Source: Acidimicrobiaceae bacterium (GTDB lineage Bacteria > Actinomycetota > Acidimicrobiia > Acidimicrobiales > Ilumatobacteraceae). From it: 9,980 bases of DNA. The notes below the pieces were generated by a model. That model saw only the letters and a program-made list of their open reading frames with translations. It had not been told where the DNA came from and searched no databases. The DNA is taken from NCBI GenBank assembly GCA_003154135.1, contig PMCN01000029.1, forward strand, positions 1,918-11,897, in the 5' to 3' direction. Positions within the stretch are counted from its first letter, which is position 1. Each line of letters opens with the position of its first letter. The position numbers and the translations under genes were made by a program. Below are positions 1 to 6,204 of this stretch, one piece after another.

Positions 1-653
1 TCGTGGTACAGCGGCAGCCAGCTCACCATCACCTCGTCGACGGTGAGCTGCGCGGCCGCGCACGACGCGTCGATGTTGGCGCGCAGCACCCGATCGGGGA
101 TCATGACCCCCTTCGGTTCGCTGGTGGAACCGCTGGTGTACTGCAGGATCACCAGACGCTCGGCGTCGTGCCCGGGCAGCTCGAGGCGCTCGCCGCTCGG
201 CGCGCCAGGGGCACCGGGCAGCACGGCCGCCATCGGCTCGATGGGCGGGTCTCCCGCAGCGGCCGCGTAGAACGACGCGAGCATGTCGTCGATGAGCACG
301 AGCTTGGCGTCGCCGTGGAGGATGCGTGCCCGCGTGCTCTCCACGAACGCGTCGAGCGAGCCCATCCGCATGGGCAGCGGGAGCACCATGCTGGCGATGC
401 CCGCCAGCCAGCAGCCCTGGATGATGGTGATGAGCGGGCGCGACGTGGGTCCGAGGATGGCGACGTGATCGCCGGGCACGAGTCCTCTGGCCTGCAGCGC
501 AGCTCCCACCGCGCGTGCCTCGTCGTGGATCTGGCGCCACGGCACGAACGGGTCGCCCTCGGCCGGGACGATGCTGGAACCGACGAAGTGCACGCCGGTC
601 GGTCGGTCGGCGGCGGCGATGAGGCGGTCGATGATCGAGTCGGCTGATGGCAT
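1..653 (-). CDS. AMP-binding acyl ligase (fatty acyl-AMP ligase / acyl-CoA synthetase family), 3' truncated by window edge
   Basis: The 217 visible residues are the N-terminal part of an ANL-superfamily adenylating enzyme, which activates a carboxylic acid (probably a fatty acid) with ATP. Seen: the phosphate-binding core motif YTSGSTSEPKG at residues 172-182, then LPLYH at 213-217, which in fatty acyl-AMP ligases and long-chain acyl-CoA synthetases continues as HDMGL. The usual Gly of STGxPKG is Ser178 here; variation at this position is common in the fatty acyl-AMP ligase branch. Full-length relatives are around 500-600 residues, so more than half lies beyond base 1. Start: ATG at 653-651, with GGTGG (664-660) six bases upstream; a TACGGT box (667-662) could instead make the transcript leaderless. 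Only 39 bases separate it from the divergent gene at 693. Substrate, and the choice between CoA ligase and acyl-AMP ligase, cannot be decided from this part. Confidence 0.88.
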   Translation of the reverse strand, partial: MPSADSIIDRLIAAADRPTGVHFVGSSIVPAEGDPFVPWRQIHDEARAVGAALQARGLVPGDHVAILGPTSRPLITIIQGCWLAGIASMVLPLPMRMGSLDAFVESTRARILHGDAKLVLIDDMLASFYAAAAGDPPIEPMAAVLPGAPGAPSGERLELPGHDAERLVILQYTSGSTSEPKGVMIPDRVLRANIDASCAAAQLTVDEVMVSWLPLYH

Positions 654-692
654 GGTCGTCCACCGTAGTGCCACCTCTGCGAAGCTTGGAAG

Positions 693-1355
693 ATGCCCCG
701 CTTCGTCGACCTCAGCCATGTGATCACCGATGGCATGCGCACCTACCCCGGTCTCCCCGAGCCCCACGTGTTCGAGCACCTCGGCCGCGCCGACGCCGAG
801 CGCATCTACGGGCCGGGGGTCACGTTCCAGATCGGCATGGTCACCATGTGCGCCAACACGGGCACGTACATCGACATGCCGTTCCACCGCTTCGCCGATG
901 GCCACGACCTCACCGGCCTTGCGCTGGAGCGGGTCTCGCAGGTGCCGGCGATGTGCATCGACTGCACCGGGATGCGCTCCATCGGGCCCGACGTGCTCGA
1001 CGGTCTCGACCTGCGCGACCGCGCCGTGCTGTTCCACACCGCTCACAGCGCCACCTTCGGCACCGAGGCGTACTTCCAGGCCCACCCCTTCCTGTCGCCG
1101 GCCACCGCGTCGGCCCTCGTCGACGCAGGCGCGTCGGTGGTGGGCATCGACTCGTTGAACATCGACGCGACGCACAGCCCCGACGGCGATGGTCGTCCCG
1201 TGCACACCGCGCTGCTGGGTGCACGGATCCCCATCGTCGAGCACCTCACGAACCTCGACGCGCTGCCTGCCGACGGGTTCGTGTTCACCGCCGTCCCGCC
1301 CAAGATCGAAGGGCTCGGCACGTTCACCGTTCGGGCCCACGCCGTCGTCGGCTGA
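693..1355 (+). CDS. Cyclase family protein (kynurenine formamidase-like fold, PF04199)
   Basis: A complete 220-residue protein of the usual length for the putative-cyclase/kynurenine formamidase family, metal-dependent hydrolases acting on amides or lactones. Seen: N-terminal VDLSHVITDGMRTYPG (5-20), the signature region NTGTYIDMPFH (55-65), VGIDSLNID (150-158), and a C-terminal His171...Glu183-HLTNLDAL block. The classical signature is HxGTHxDxPxH, whose two His side chains bind metal; here they are Asn55 and Tyr59, while Asp61, His65, His171 and Glu183 remain. The metal site is therefore altered and the reaction should not be assumed to be formylkynurenine hydrolysis. GGAAG abuts the ATG directly, too close to act as a normal ribosome-binding site, so the start may be leaderless; MPRFVDLSHVI fits the family N-terminus. 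It is divergent from the acyl ligase and 25 bases upstream of the DUF1905 gene. No tryptophan catabolism genes are nearby. Confidence 0.88.
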   Translation: MPRFVDLSHVITDGMRTYPGLPEPHVFEHLGRADAERIYGPGVTFQIGMVTMCANTGTYIDMPFHRFADGHDLTGLALERVSQVPAMCIDCTGMRSIGPDVLDGLDLRDRAVLFHTAHSATFGTEAYFQAHPFLSPATASALVDAGASVVGIDSLNIDATHSPDGDGRPVHTALLGARIPIVEHLTNLDALPADGFVFTAVPPKIEGLGTFTVRAHAVVG

Positions 1356-1367
1356 TGCGCCGATCGC

Positions 1368-1373
1368 TACCAT
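1368..1373 (+). promoter_or_regulatory. Probable -10 box (TACCAT) of a leaderless transcript
   Basis: TACCAT matches TANNNT and ends seven bases before the ATG at 1381, which places the transcription start on or next to the A of the start codon. There is no purine-rich ribosome-binding sequence between the preceding stop codon (1353-1355) and this ATG. The gene therefore probably has its own leaderless promoter and does not depend only on read-through from the cyclase gene. No clear -35 was seen. Confidence 0.45.
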
Positions 1374-1380
1374 CGGCCCG

Positions 1381-1866
1381 ATGAGCCCCGCCCCATCCAC
1401 ACCGGCCGCCACACCCGTCGCGACGTTCGACACGACGCTCTCGGCGTTCGGCAACAACACCGGCATCGAGGTGCCGGCCGCGGCCATCCAGCAGCTCGCT
1501 GCCGGCCAGCGGCCGCCGGTGCAGGTCGACGTGAACGGCTACGTCTTCCGCAGCACCGTGGCCGTGATGGGCGCCAAGTCGCTCATCGGCGTGAGCGCCG
1601 CCGTGCGCGCGGCCACCGGGCTGCGGGGCGGCGATGCCATCCACGTCACCCTCACGCTTGCCGCCGCACCACGCGTGGTCGACATGCCGGCCGATCTCGC
1701 CGCAGCACTCGACGCCGCACCCGCGGCTCGCCGGTTCTTCGACGCGCTGCCGAACAGCCTGCAGCGATACCACACGGAGCTGGTCAGCGGCGCGAAGGCC
1801 GCCGACACCCGGCAGCGACGCATCGAGAAGGCAGTCGCACTGTTCGTGGCAGGCAAGCAGCGCTGA
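1381..1866 (+). CDS. DUF1905 domain / YdeI-OmpD-associated family protein
   Basis: A 161-residue protein with two parts. Residues about 14-95 form a small beta-rich DUF1905-type domain (FDTTLSAFGNNTGIEVP, VQVDVNGYVFRSTVAVMG, GLRGGDAIHVTLTL). Residues about 100-158 form a charged helical tail of the YdeI/OmpD-associated type (FFDALPNSLQRYHTELVSGAK, then RIEKAVALFVAGKQR). Such proteins are widespread in Actinomycetota and their biochemical role is unsettled; no catalytic motif is visible. The same frame is open upstream to 1189, but that part overlaps the cyclase gene and looks unlike the family, so the ATG at 1381 is taken as the start, supported by the -10 box just before it. The TGA overlaps the first base of a 15-bp tandem repeat array. 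Family assignment is fairly firm; function unknown. Confidence 0.82.
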   Translation: MSPAPSTPAATPVATFDTTLSAFGNNTGIEVPAAAIQQLAAGQRPPVQVDVNGYVFRSTVAVMGAKSLIGVSAAVRAATGLRGGDAIHVTLTLAAAPRVVDMPADLAAALDAAPAARRFFDALPNSLQRYHTELVSGAKAADTRQRRIEKAVALFVAGKQR

Positions 1867-1925
1867 CCGCGCTGTCGTTCACCGCGCTGTCGTTCACCGC
1901 GCTGTCGTTCACCGCGCTGTCGCTC
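1866..1925. repeat. Four tandem copies of a 15-bp unit between convergent genes
   Basis: The unit ACCGCGCTGTCGTTC occurs four times head to tail (1866-1880, 1881-1895, 1896-1910, 1911-1925). The first three copies are identical and the fourth differs by one base (C for T at 1923); a decaying ACCGC follows. The array fills most of the 81 bases between the stop codon of the DUF1905 gene and that of the convergent 308-residue gene. No strong terminator hairpin is present. It looks like a slippage-generated array and coincides with the left border of the injection-system locus. Confidence 0.9.
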
Positions 1926-1947
1926 ACCGCCGACACGACGTGCACCC

Positions 1948-2874
1948 TCAGTTGCCCATCGCGGTCTGCGTGATCACCTGCAGGGTGTTCATGCCGTTGG
2001 GCTCCTCGCCCGCGAAGTGCTCGTGGAAGTACGCCAGTCGGTGCTGCCACCACGGCACGTCGGCACCGACGAGATGCAGGTACTGGCCCACATCGCTCTG
2101 ACCCTCCACGTGTTCGAGCAGGAACAGCAAGCGCTCGACGTCGTTGTCCATGTTCCAGAAGTTCAAGGTCGCCGTCGCCTTGTGGAAGTCCTTGTTGAAC
2201 TCCTTCCACAACGACTCGTAGAGATGTGCGGCGAACGAGAAGTTGGCCGCCTCGAGGTCGCGGATGCCGATGAGGTCGCACACCGTCGCCGCGTGCGTGG
2301 TGACTTCGTCGCCGGCCACGTGGCGGTAGTTGGGCTCCTCCTGGATGAACGCCTGCAACGACCCGGCGAGGTGCTGCTTGCCGGCGAGCGAGGCGTCGTG
2401 CGCGGTGGTGGCCGCATCGTTGGCCATCTCGTCGAGGATGCTGATCATGTTGTCCTTCGCGTCTTCGACGCGCTGCGCGACGGTCTTGGCGGCGTAGGAG
2501 TTGACACCCTTGCGCATGACCTCCTCGTACTCGACCGCCGCCTTGAGCACCTCCGCACCGAACTTCGCGGCCGCGGCTTCGGGGGCGATGACGAGCACCG
2601 CCACGGTGGCCACGACGCCGAGCAGGCCCTCGAACGTGCCGCCCTCCGACTTGCCGCGGATGTGCGCCTCGATCTGCTGCTTGGCGAGGTTGTGGAAGTC
2701 GGCGACCACCTCGGTGATCTTCAGCTCGATGCTGTTGAGGCGGTCGCGGGCCAGTGCATCGGCGGCCACGCTGAGCAGTGCCCAGTTGTCGGGGTTGATG
2801 GGTTGCCATCCGTTCCCGTCCCACCACCATTGACCGTCCTCGGACCGCGCTGCATCTGCAGGAACGTTCGACAT
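1948..2874 (-). CDS. Hypothetical protein, last gene of the injection-system membrane operon; candidate cargo or accessory factor
   Basis: A 308-residue protein I do not recognise as a named family. Seen: an N-terminal tryptophan-rich motif DGQWWWDGNGWQPI (13-26), resembling short W-rich modules at the N-termini of actinobacterial surface or membrane proteins. A mostly helical charged region follows (40-80), then one hydrophobic, Gly/Ala-rich stretch (about 83-106, GLLGVVATVAVLVIAP) and a long helical, aromatic- and His-rich C-terminal half (to 308, e.g. NFWNMDNDVERLLFLLEHVEG). There is no signal peptide. Its ATG overlaps the TGA of the upstream propeller gene by one base (TGATG), and GGGAGG lies eight bases before the ATG, so it is translationally coupled to that gene. 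The single amphiphilic hydrophobic segment in an otherwise soluble protein would fit a membrane-inserting effector or a peripheral partner of the membrane protein; this is inference from position and composition only. Confidence 0.85.
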   Translation of the reverse strand: MSNVPADAARSEDGQWWWDGNGWQPINPDNWALLSVAADALARDRLNSIELKITEVVADFHNLAKQQIEAHIRGKSEGGTFEGLLGVVATVAVLVIAPEAAAAKFGAEVLKAAVEYEEVMRKGVNSYAAKTVAQRVEDAKDNMISILDEMANDAATTAHDASLAGKQHLAGSLQAFIQEEPNYRHVAGDEVTTHAATVCDLIGIRDLEAANFSFAAHLYESLWKEFNKDFHKATATLNFWNMDNDVERLLFLLEHVEGQSDVGQYLHLVGADVPWWQHRLAYFHEHFAGEEPNGMNTLQVITQTAMGN

Positions 2875-4763
2875 CAGCCCGACCTCCCGATGAGGGCCAC
2901 GACGCTCGATCCCACGTTGAGGAACGCGGGATTCAACGACGCAGCCGGTTGGAACGTGCCCAGTTGCACGAGCAGGGGCGCTCGCACTCCTGTGTAGTTC
3001 GGTGTGTCGGCGGCGACCACCTGGTGACCGCCGACGCGCAGCGTGCCGCTCACCAGGATGAGTGCCGCCACGCGGAAGTTGCCGGCGGCGTCGCTGACGA
3101 CGGGCACCGACGTCTTCAGCGGGCCGACCCCCTCGATCGACAGCGACACCGTCGACGACGGAGGGAACCCGGTGCCCACCGCGAAGGTGATGTCGCCGGA
3201 GATGGCGACACCGGGGTTCATCAGCAGCTTGGGATGGTAGATGACGATCGCCGTCACCGCCGTGCCACGGAACGTGGAGGTGACCGTCGCGCCGTCACCG
3301 TTGACCGTGACGCTGCCCGTCGCCGGACCCGGCGCGCTCGGCGCGAACACGACGACGATGGGGCAAGTGGCGCCCGGCTGCAGCAGTTGACCCGTGCAGC
3401 CGTCGCCGATGACGTGGAACCCACCCGTGGCCGGGGTGATCGACACGATCGGGACGATCACGTTCGACGGGTTGCGCACCAGCATGATCTGTTGCGGCGA
3501 CGTGGCACCGACGTCGACCGTGCCGAAGTCGAGCGACTTCGGTGCGGTGAGTCGAGGCGGACGCTCCCGCACCCACACGTCGACCCCACCGTCGGTGCTG
3601 ACACCCATCAGGTGCAGCGAATCGCTCGAGTCGAACGACACCCAGCGCCCGGTGCTGGAGATGGACGGGTCGTTGGCCGTGACCGGCAGGCTGTCGACCC
3701 CGTACGACACCGTCTCGGACTGCACGGTGTCGTAGAGGCCGCTGACGGTGCGCACCACGCTCACCACCTGCCTGCCGCGCGCCGCCCCGAAGAAGCAGCC
3801 CGTGAGGCCGTTGTAGACGACGGCCACCTGCGTGCCGTCGGGGTTGATGTCGGGGGTGTACGCGTTGCCGGTCGCGTCGCCGCCCGGCGCGGCGACGAAC
3901 TTCGTCACGCCCGCCACGCGGTCGCGCACGGTGAGGATGCTGGTGCCCGCCCGCAACGACGGGCAGGAGATGTAGGCCACGTAGCGACCGTCGGCCGACA
4001 CGGAGGGGCTGTACCCCGTGATGTTGGTGCCCGCGTTGACCGAGACGACATCGACCGAGTTGGACGCACGGTTCCAGGCGTAGACGTACACGCCTTTTCC
4101 GTTGTTGCCGGCGAAGGCGAGGGTGTTGCCGTCGTCGGACAGGTCGAGCCGGTCGAACGTGGTCAGCGTCGGTCCGGGCGTGCCGGGCTGGTCGGCCACG
4201 AGGTTGGTGGCGCCGGTGACGGTGTCGGTGACGCCGATCACCCGGTCGCCGTTGGCCCACCCCACGTAGTGGCCGTCGGCGGAGAGCGACACCGACTGGT
4301 CGGCGGGGGCCCCGAACGACGAGAACGCCTGGTCGATCTGCTTCACCGCGCCACCCGTGCAGCGGTTCCAGACCTGCAGGCGGTAGAGGAAGAACTCGAC
4401 GTCGACGGTGAACCCCCAGAACGCGACCGTGCACCCGTCGCGGCTCAGCGTGGCGCCGCGCGTGTCGTCGGGGAAGGGCACCGTCGTGGTGGTGCCGCCG
4501 AGGCGATCACGCACCATCACCTTGCGCGTGGTGCCGCCACCGGGCACCGCGACGTTCACCGAGTAGGCGACGATGAGCCCGTTGCCGGAGAGCGTCGACT
4601 GGCCGTCCTCGGAGGTGTCGGGCCCGTTCCCGGCGGCGTTGAGCGACACCAGTTCGGCAGGCGGGCTGGCCGCGCTACCGACCACCGGGGTCTCCACCAC
4701 CAATGCACCCGCGAACAGGCCCAACGCGCACACCACCGCGGAGAGCCGGCGCGGGATCGTCAT
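2874..4763 (-). CDS. Secreted TolB/WD40-like beta-propeller protein with choice-of-anchor-D domain
   Basis: A 629-residue exported protein. Residues 1-31 form a Sec signal peptide: MTIPRR, a hydrophobic core at 7-23, and a likely cleavage after Gly-Ser-Ala at 29-31. No lipobox is seen. Residues about 35-400 carry seven spaced turn motifs of the S-x-D-G type (SEDG 51, SRDG 107, SADG 161, SDDG 209, SADG 256, NPDG 307, SSTG 369), as in PD40/TolB-like propellers. Residues about 405-502 are an ASH/choice-of-anchor-D type Ig domain (PKSLDFGTVDVGATSPQ; CTGQLLQPGATC). Residues about 515-600 look like another beta-sandwich. No C-terminal membrane segment or sorting signal is visible, so it is probably free or held by protein contacts. 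It follows the membrane-protein gene with no gap (TAG directly next to ATG) and overlaps the next gene by one base. Likely role: an extracytoplasmic binding scaffold working with that membrane protein; ligand unknown. Confidence 0.88.
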   Translation of the reverse strand: MTIPRRLSAVVCALGLFAGALVVETPVVGSAASPPAELVSLNAAGNGPDTSEDGQSTLSGNGLIVAYSVNVAVPGGGTTRKVMVRDRLGGTTTTVPFPDDTRGATLSRDGCTVAFWGFTVDVEFFLYRLQVWNRCTGGAVKQIDQAFSSFGAPADQSVSLSADGHYVGWANGDRVIGVTDTVTGATNLVADQPGTPGPTLTTFDRLDLSDDGNTLAFAGNNGKGVYVYAWNRASNSVDVVSVNAGTNITGYSPSVSADGRYVAYISCPSLRAGTSILTVRDRVAGVTKFVAAPGGDATGNAYTPDINPDGTQVAVVYNGLTGCFFGAARGRQVVSVVRTVSGLYDTVQSETVSYGVDSLPVTANDPSISSTGRWVSFDSSDSLHLMGVSTDGGVDVWVRERPPRLTAPKSLDFGTVDVGATSPQQIMLVRNPSNVIVPIVSITPATGGFHVIGDGCTGQLLQPGATCPIVVVFAPSAPGPATGSVTVNGDGATVTSTFRGTAVTAIVIYHPKLLMNPGVAISGDITFAVGTGFPPSSTVSLSIEGVGPLKTSVPVVSDAAGNFRVAALILVSGTLRVGGHQVVAADTPNYTGVRAPLLVQLGTFQPAASLNPAFLNVGSSVVALIGRSG

Positions 4764-6059
4764 CTACTTGGAGAACCCCGAGAACGAACCACTGATGTTG
4801 CAGGTGGTCGCCGGCGCCGTCACGGCGGAGCACGTGACGCTCATGGTGAGGCTGCGCGTGTTGCCGCTCCCGAACATGTACGGGGCGACGAAGTGCAGGT
4901 CGAGGTCGCGGAAGTTCTCGAGCGCCTGGGTGAACAGCACCACGTTGCCCCGCTTGATGACCACCCGCCCGGTGTCGCCGTCGGGGTTCTGCAGCACGAT
5001 GTCGGTGACGGCGAAGTCGGCGTTGAAGGTCTTGGTGAAGTTGGTGGTGTTCGGCGCCGGCACCGAACCGCCGAGCTGGAAGTCGGACGGGTTGCCGTAG
5101 GGCGTGATGGTGGAGCCGGGCACACCCGGGTTGGTCGTGCCCGTGCCGGTGGGCGACGTGGTGCTGCTGCCACCCGAGCCGCTGCCGCCGGCCACCGTGG
5201 TGGTGGTGCCTCCACCGCCTCCGCCACCGCCACCCCCGCCCGCGGGCGGCGCCACCTGGTCGACGCGAGCCGACAGCGACGACAACGGTGCGGCGACGGC
5301 GTCGCGTGCGGCCGACTGGATGGACGACTTGAACAGCGTCTGCCACAGGATGAAGAACACCAGCAAGAGGGCCACCGCTGCGATGGCCGCCTTCACGAAC
5401 CACGGTGGCAGCTTGGGCTGCTGCAGGAGGGTGCCGTTGACCATCTCGGGCTGATGACCCTCGGCGGCGACGATGATCTGGAACTGGTGCGCCTTGGGCG
5501 GACCGCGCCAGTAGGTCTTCGCCGGCGACACGGTGAGCTTGCTGAACGCTGCCGCGCCGGCCGCCACCGAGAGGGCGGGCTGACTGAAGCGGTAGCGGCA
5601 GGCGTTCTCGGGATCGGCACCGTCGAGGCTCACGTCGACCGGTTCGTTGCCCCGGTTGTCGACGGCGAGCTGATAGCGGCCGTTGCGGCTGCCCGTGGCG
5701 TTGGTGGGGTACAGCTCGACCGACCGGTCCTCGAAGCTGCCGACAGCGACGGTGCCTTCCTCGACCACCGAACCCGACGGATCCTCACGCGACGCAACGC
5801 GAACGGCGAACGGCGTGACCCCCGGCTTCACCGACGCGAGGCGGGGCGGCGCGAACCGCACGGTGACGGTCTGTTCCGCGCTGGGGAACAGCGACACCGA
5901 CGCTGGCACGACCTCCATCCACGACGATGCGGGTCCGAGTGGCTCGAACGTGAACTCGTCGACCACGGAACCGGTGTTCCGGACGCGCAGCTCGACGACT
6001 GTCTGCGCACCTGGACTCACGGACAGCGCGGTTCCCAGCAGTGTGGCGGAGGCTCCCAT
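4764..6059 (-). CDS. Single-pass membrane protein with cytosolic Ig-like domains ('hydrolytic protein' type), probable CIS membrane anchor
   Basis: A 431-residue protein. Residues about 5-105 and 112-215 are two beta-sandwich modules (VSPGAQTVVELRVRNTG; QLAVDNRGNEPVDVSL) as in COG1470-like proteins. Residues about 219-243 are one transmembrane helix (FVKAAIAAVALLLVFFILW). Then come a short charged helix, eleven consecutive Gly (274-284), a Thr/Ser/Gly linker to about 310, and a C-terminal domain (320-431) with Cys410 and Cys420 that could form a disulfide. There is no signal peptide, so the topology is inferred as N-terminus inside, C-terminus outside. Streptomyces injection-system loci carry proteins of the same layout, often annotated 'hydrolytic protein', and a membrane protein called CisA is reported to link the particle to the membrane there; the equivalence is from memory. 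No hydrolase motif is visible. A leaderless promoter precedes the ATG at 6059, and it heads a three-gene operon. Confidence 0.88.
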   Translation of the reverse strand: MGASATLLGTALSVSPGAQTVVELRVRNTGSVVDEFTFEPLGPASSWMEVVPASVSLFPSAEQTVTVRFAPPRLASVKPGVTPFAVRVASREDPSGSVVEEGTVAVGSFEDRSVELYPTNATGSRNGRYQLAVDNRGNEPVDVSLDGADPENACRYRFSQPALSVAAGAAAFSKLTVSPAKTYWRGPPKAHQFQIIVAAEGHQPEMVNGTLLQQPKLPPWFVKAAIAAVALLLVFFILWQTLFKSSIQSAARDAVAAPLSSLSARVDQVAPPAGGGGGGGGGGGTTTTVAGGSGSGGSSTTSPTGTGTTNPGVPGSTITPYGNPSDFQLGGSVPAPNTTNFTKTFNADFAVTDIVLQNPDGDTGRVVIKRGNVVLFTQALENFRDLDLHFVAPYMFGSGNTRSLTMSVTCSAVTAPATTCNISGSFSGFSK

Positions 6060-6066
6060 GGACGCG

Positions 6067-6072
6067 AGAGTA
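6067..6072 (-). promoter_or_regulatory. Probable -10 box (TACTCT on the minus strand) of the membrane operon
   Basis: On the minus strand TACTCT (6072-6067) is followed by exactly seven bases and then the ATG at 6059. This predicts a leaderless mRNA starting at the A of the start codon. No ribosome-binding sequence is present in the gap, which agrees. The -35 area shows no good TTGACA match. The gapped palindrome at 6105-6122 would lie at about -46 to -63 from this start, a usual position for an activator upstream of a weak -35. Confidence 0.55.
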
Positions 6073-6102
6073 AACAGTCCCGGCGTGCGGCGATACAGCC
6101 AC

Positions 6103-6124
6103 AGGGGCAGGGAAAGGTGCCCCT
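6103..6124. promoter_or_regulatory. Gapped palindrome, candidate operator copy 1 (GGGCA-N8-TGCCC core)
   Basis: AGGGGCA (6103-6109) and TGCCCCT (6118-6124) form a perfect 7-bp inverted repeat with an eight-base spacer. It lies between the divergent membrane-protein gene (start 6059) and the luxR gene (start 6205). The ten core bases and their spacing recur exactly at 7534-7551 in the other divergent region of the locus. An 18-22 bp dyad suits a dimeric NarL/LuxR-family protein, and the adjacent gene encodes one. Relative to the predicted luxR promoter it would cover the -35 zone, so autorepression or class-II activation is possible. It could also fold as a hairpin, but it lies upstream of both predicted transcripts, which favours a DNA site. 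Confidence 0.55.
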
Positions 6125-6132
6125 TCGCGTCG

Positions 6133-6141
6133 TGCTACCTT
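6133..6141 (+). promoter_or_regulatory. Probable extended -10 (TGCTACCTT) of the luxR gene
   Basis: TGCTACCTT contains TACCTT (a TANNNT match, 6136-6141) with the TG of an extended -10 three bases upstream. Transcription would start near 6148, leaving a leader of about 57 bases with GGAGG at 6196-6200 before the ATG. There is no good -35 hexamer; that zone is occupied by the palindrome at 6103-6124. Confidence 0.4.
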
Positions 6142-6204
6142 GCACCTGCGTATCCATGGCCACGTTTCGCGGCTCTGTGGGGACACGACGAATGTGGAGG
6201 CGTG

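Noticed and set aside
693..1355. Calling the cyclase-family gene kynB (kynurenine formamidase)
   Set aside because: Two metal-binding His of the signature are replaced and no other tryptophan-degradation genes are nearby, so only the family name is supported.
1784..2830. Minus-strand frame whose C-terminal part reads the tandem repeat as a VNDSA peptide repeat
   Set aside because: It lies out of frame inside the 308-residue gene and the DUF1905 gene, has no ribosome-binding site and is Arg-rich low-complexity sequence. The peptide repeat follows simply from the 15-bp unit being a multiple of three.
6202..6204. GTG as the start of the luxR gene
   Set aside because: It is only one base from GGAGG, too close; the in-frame ATG at 6205 has better spacing.
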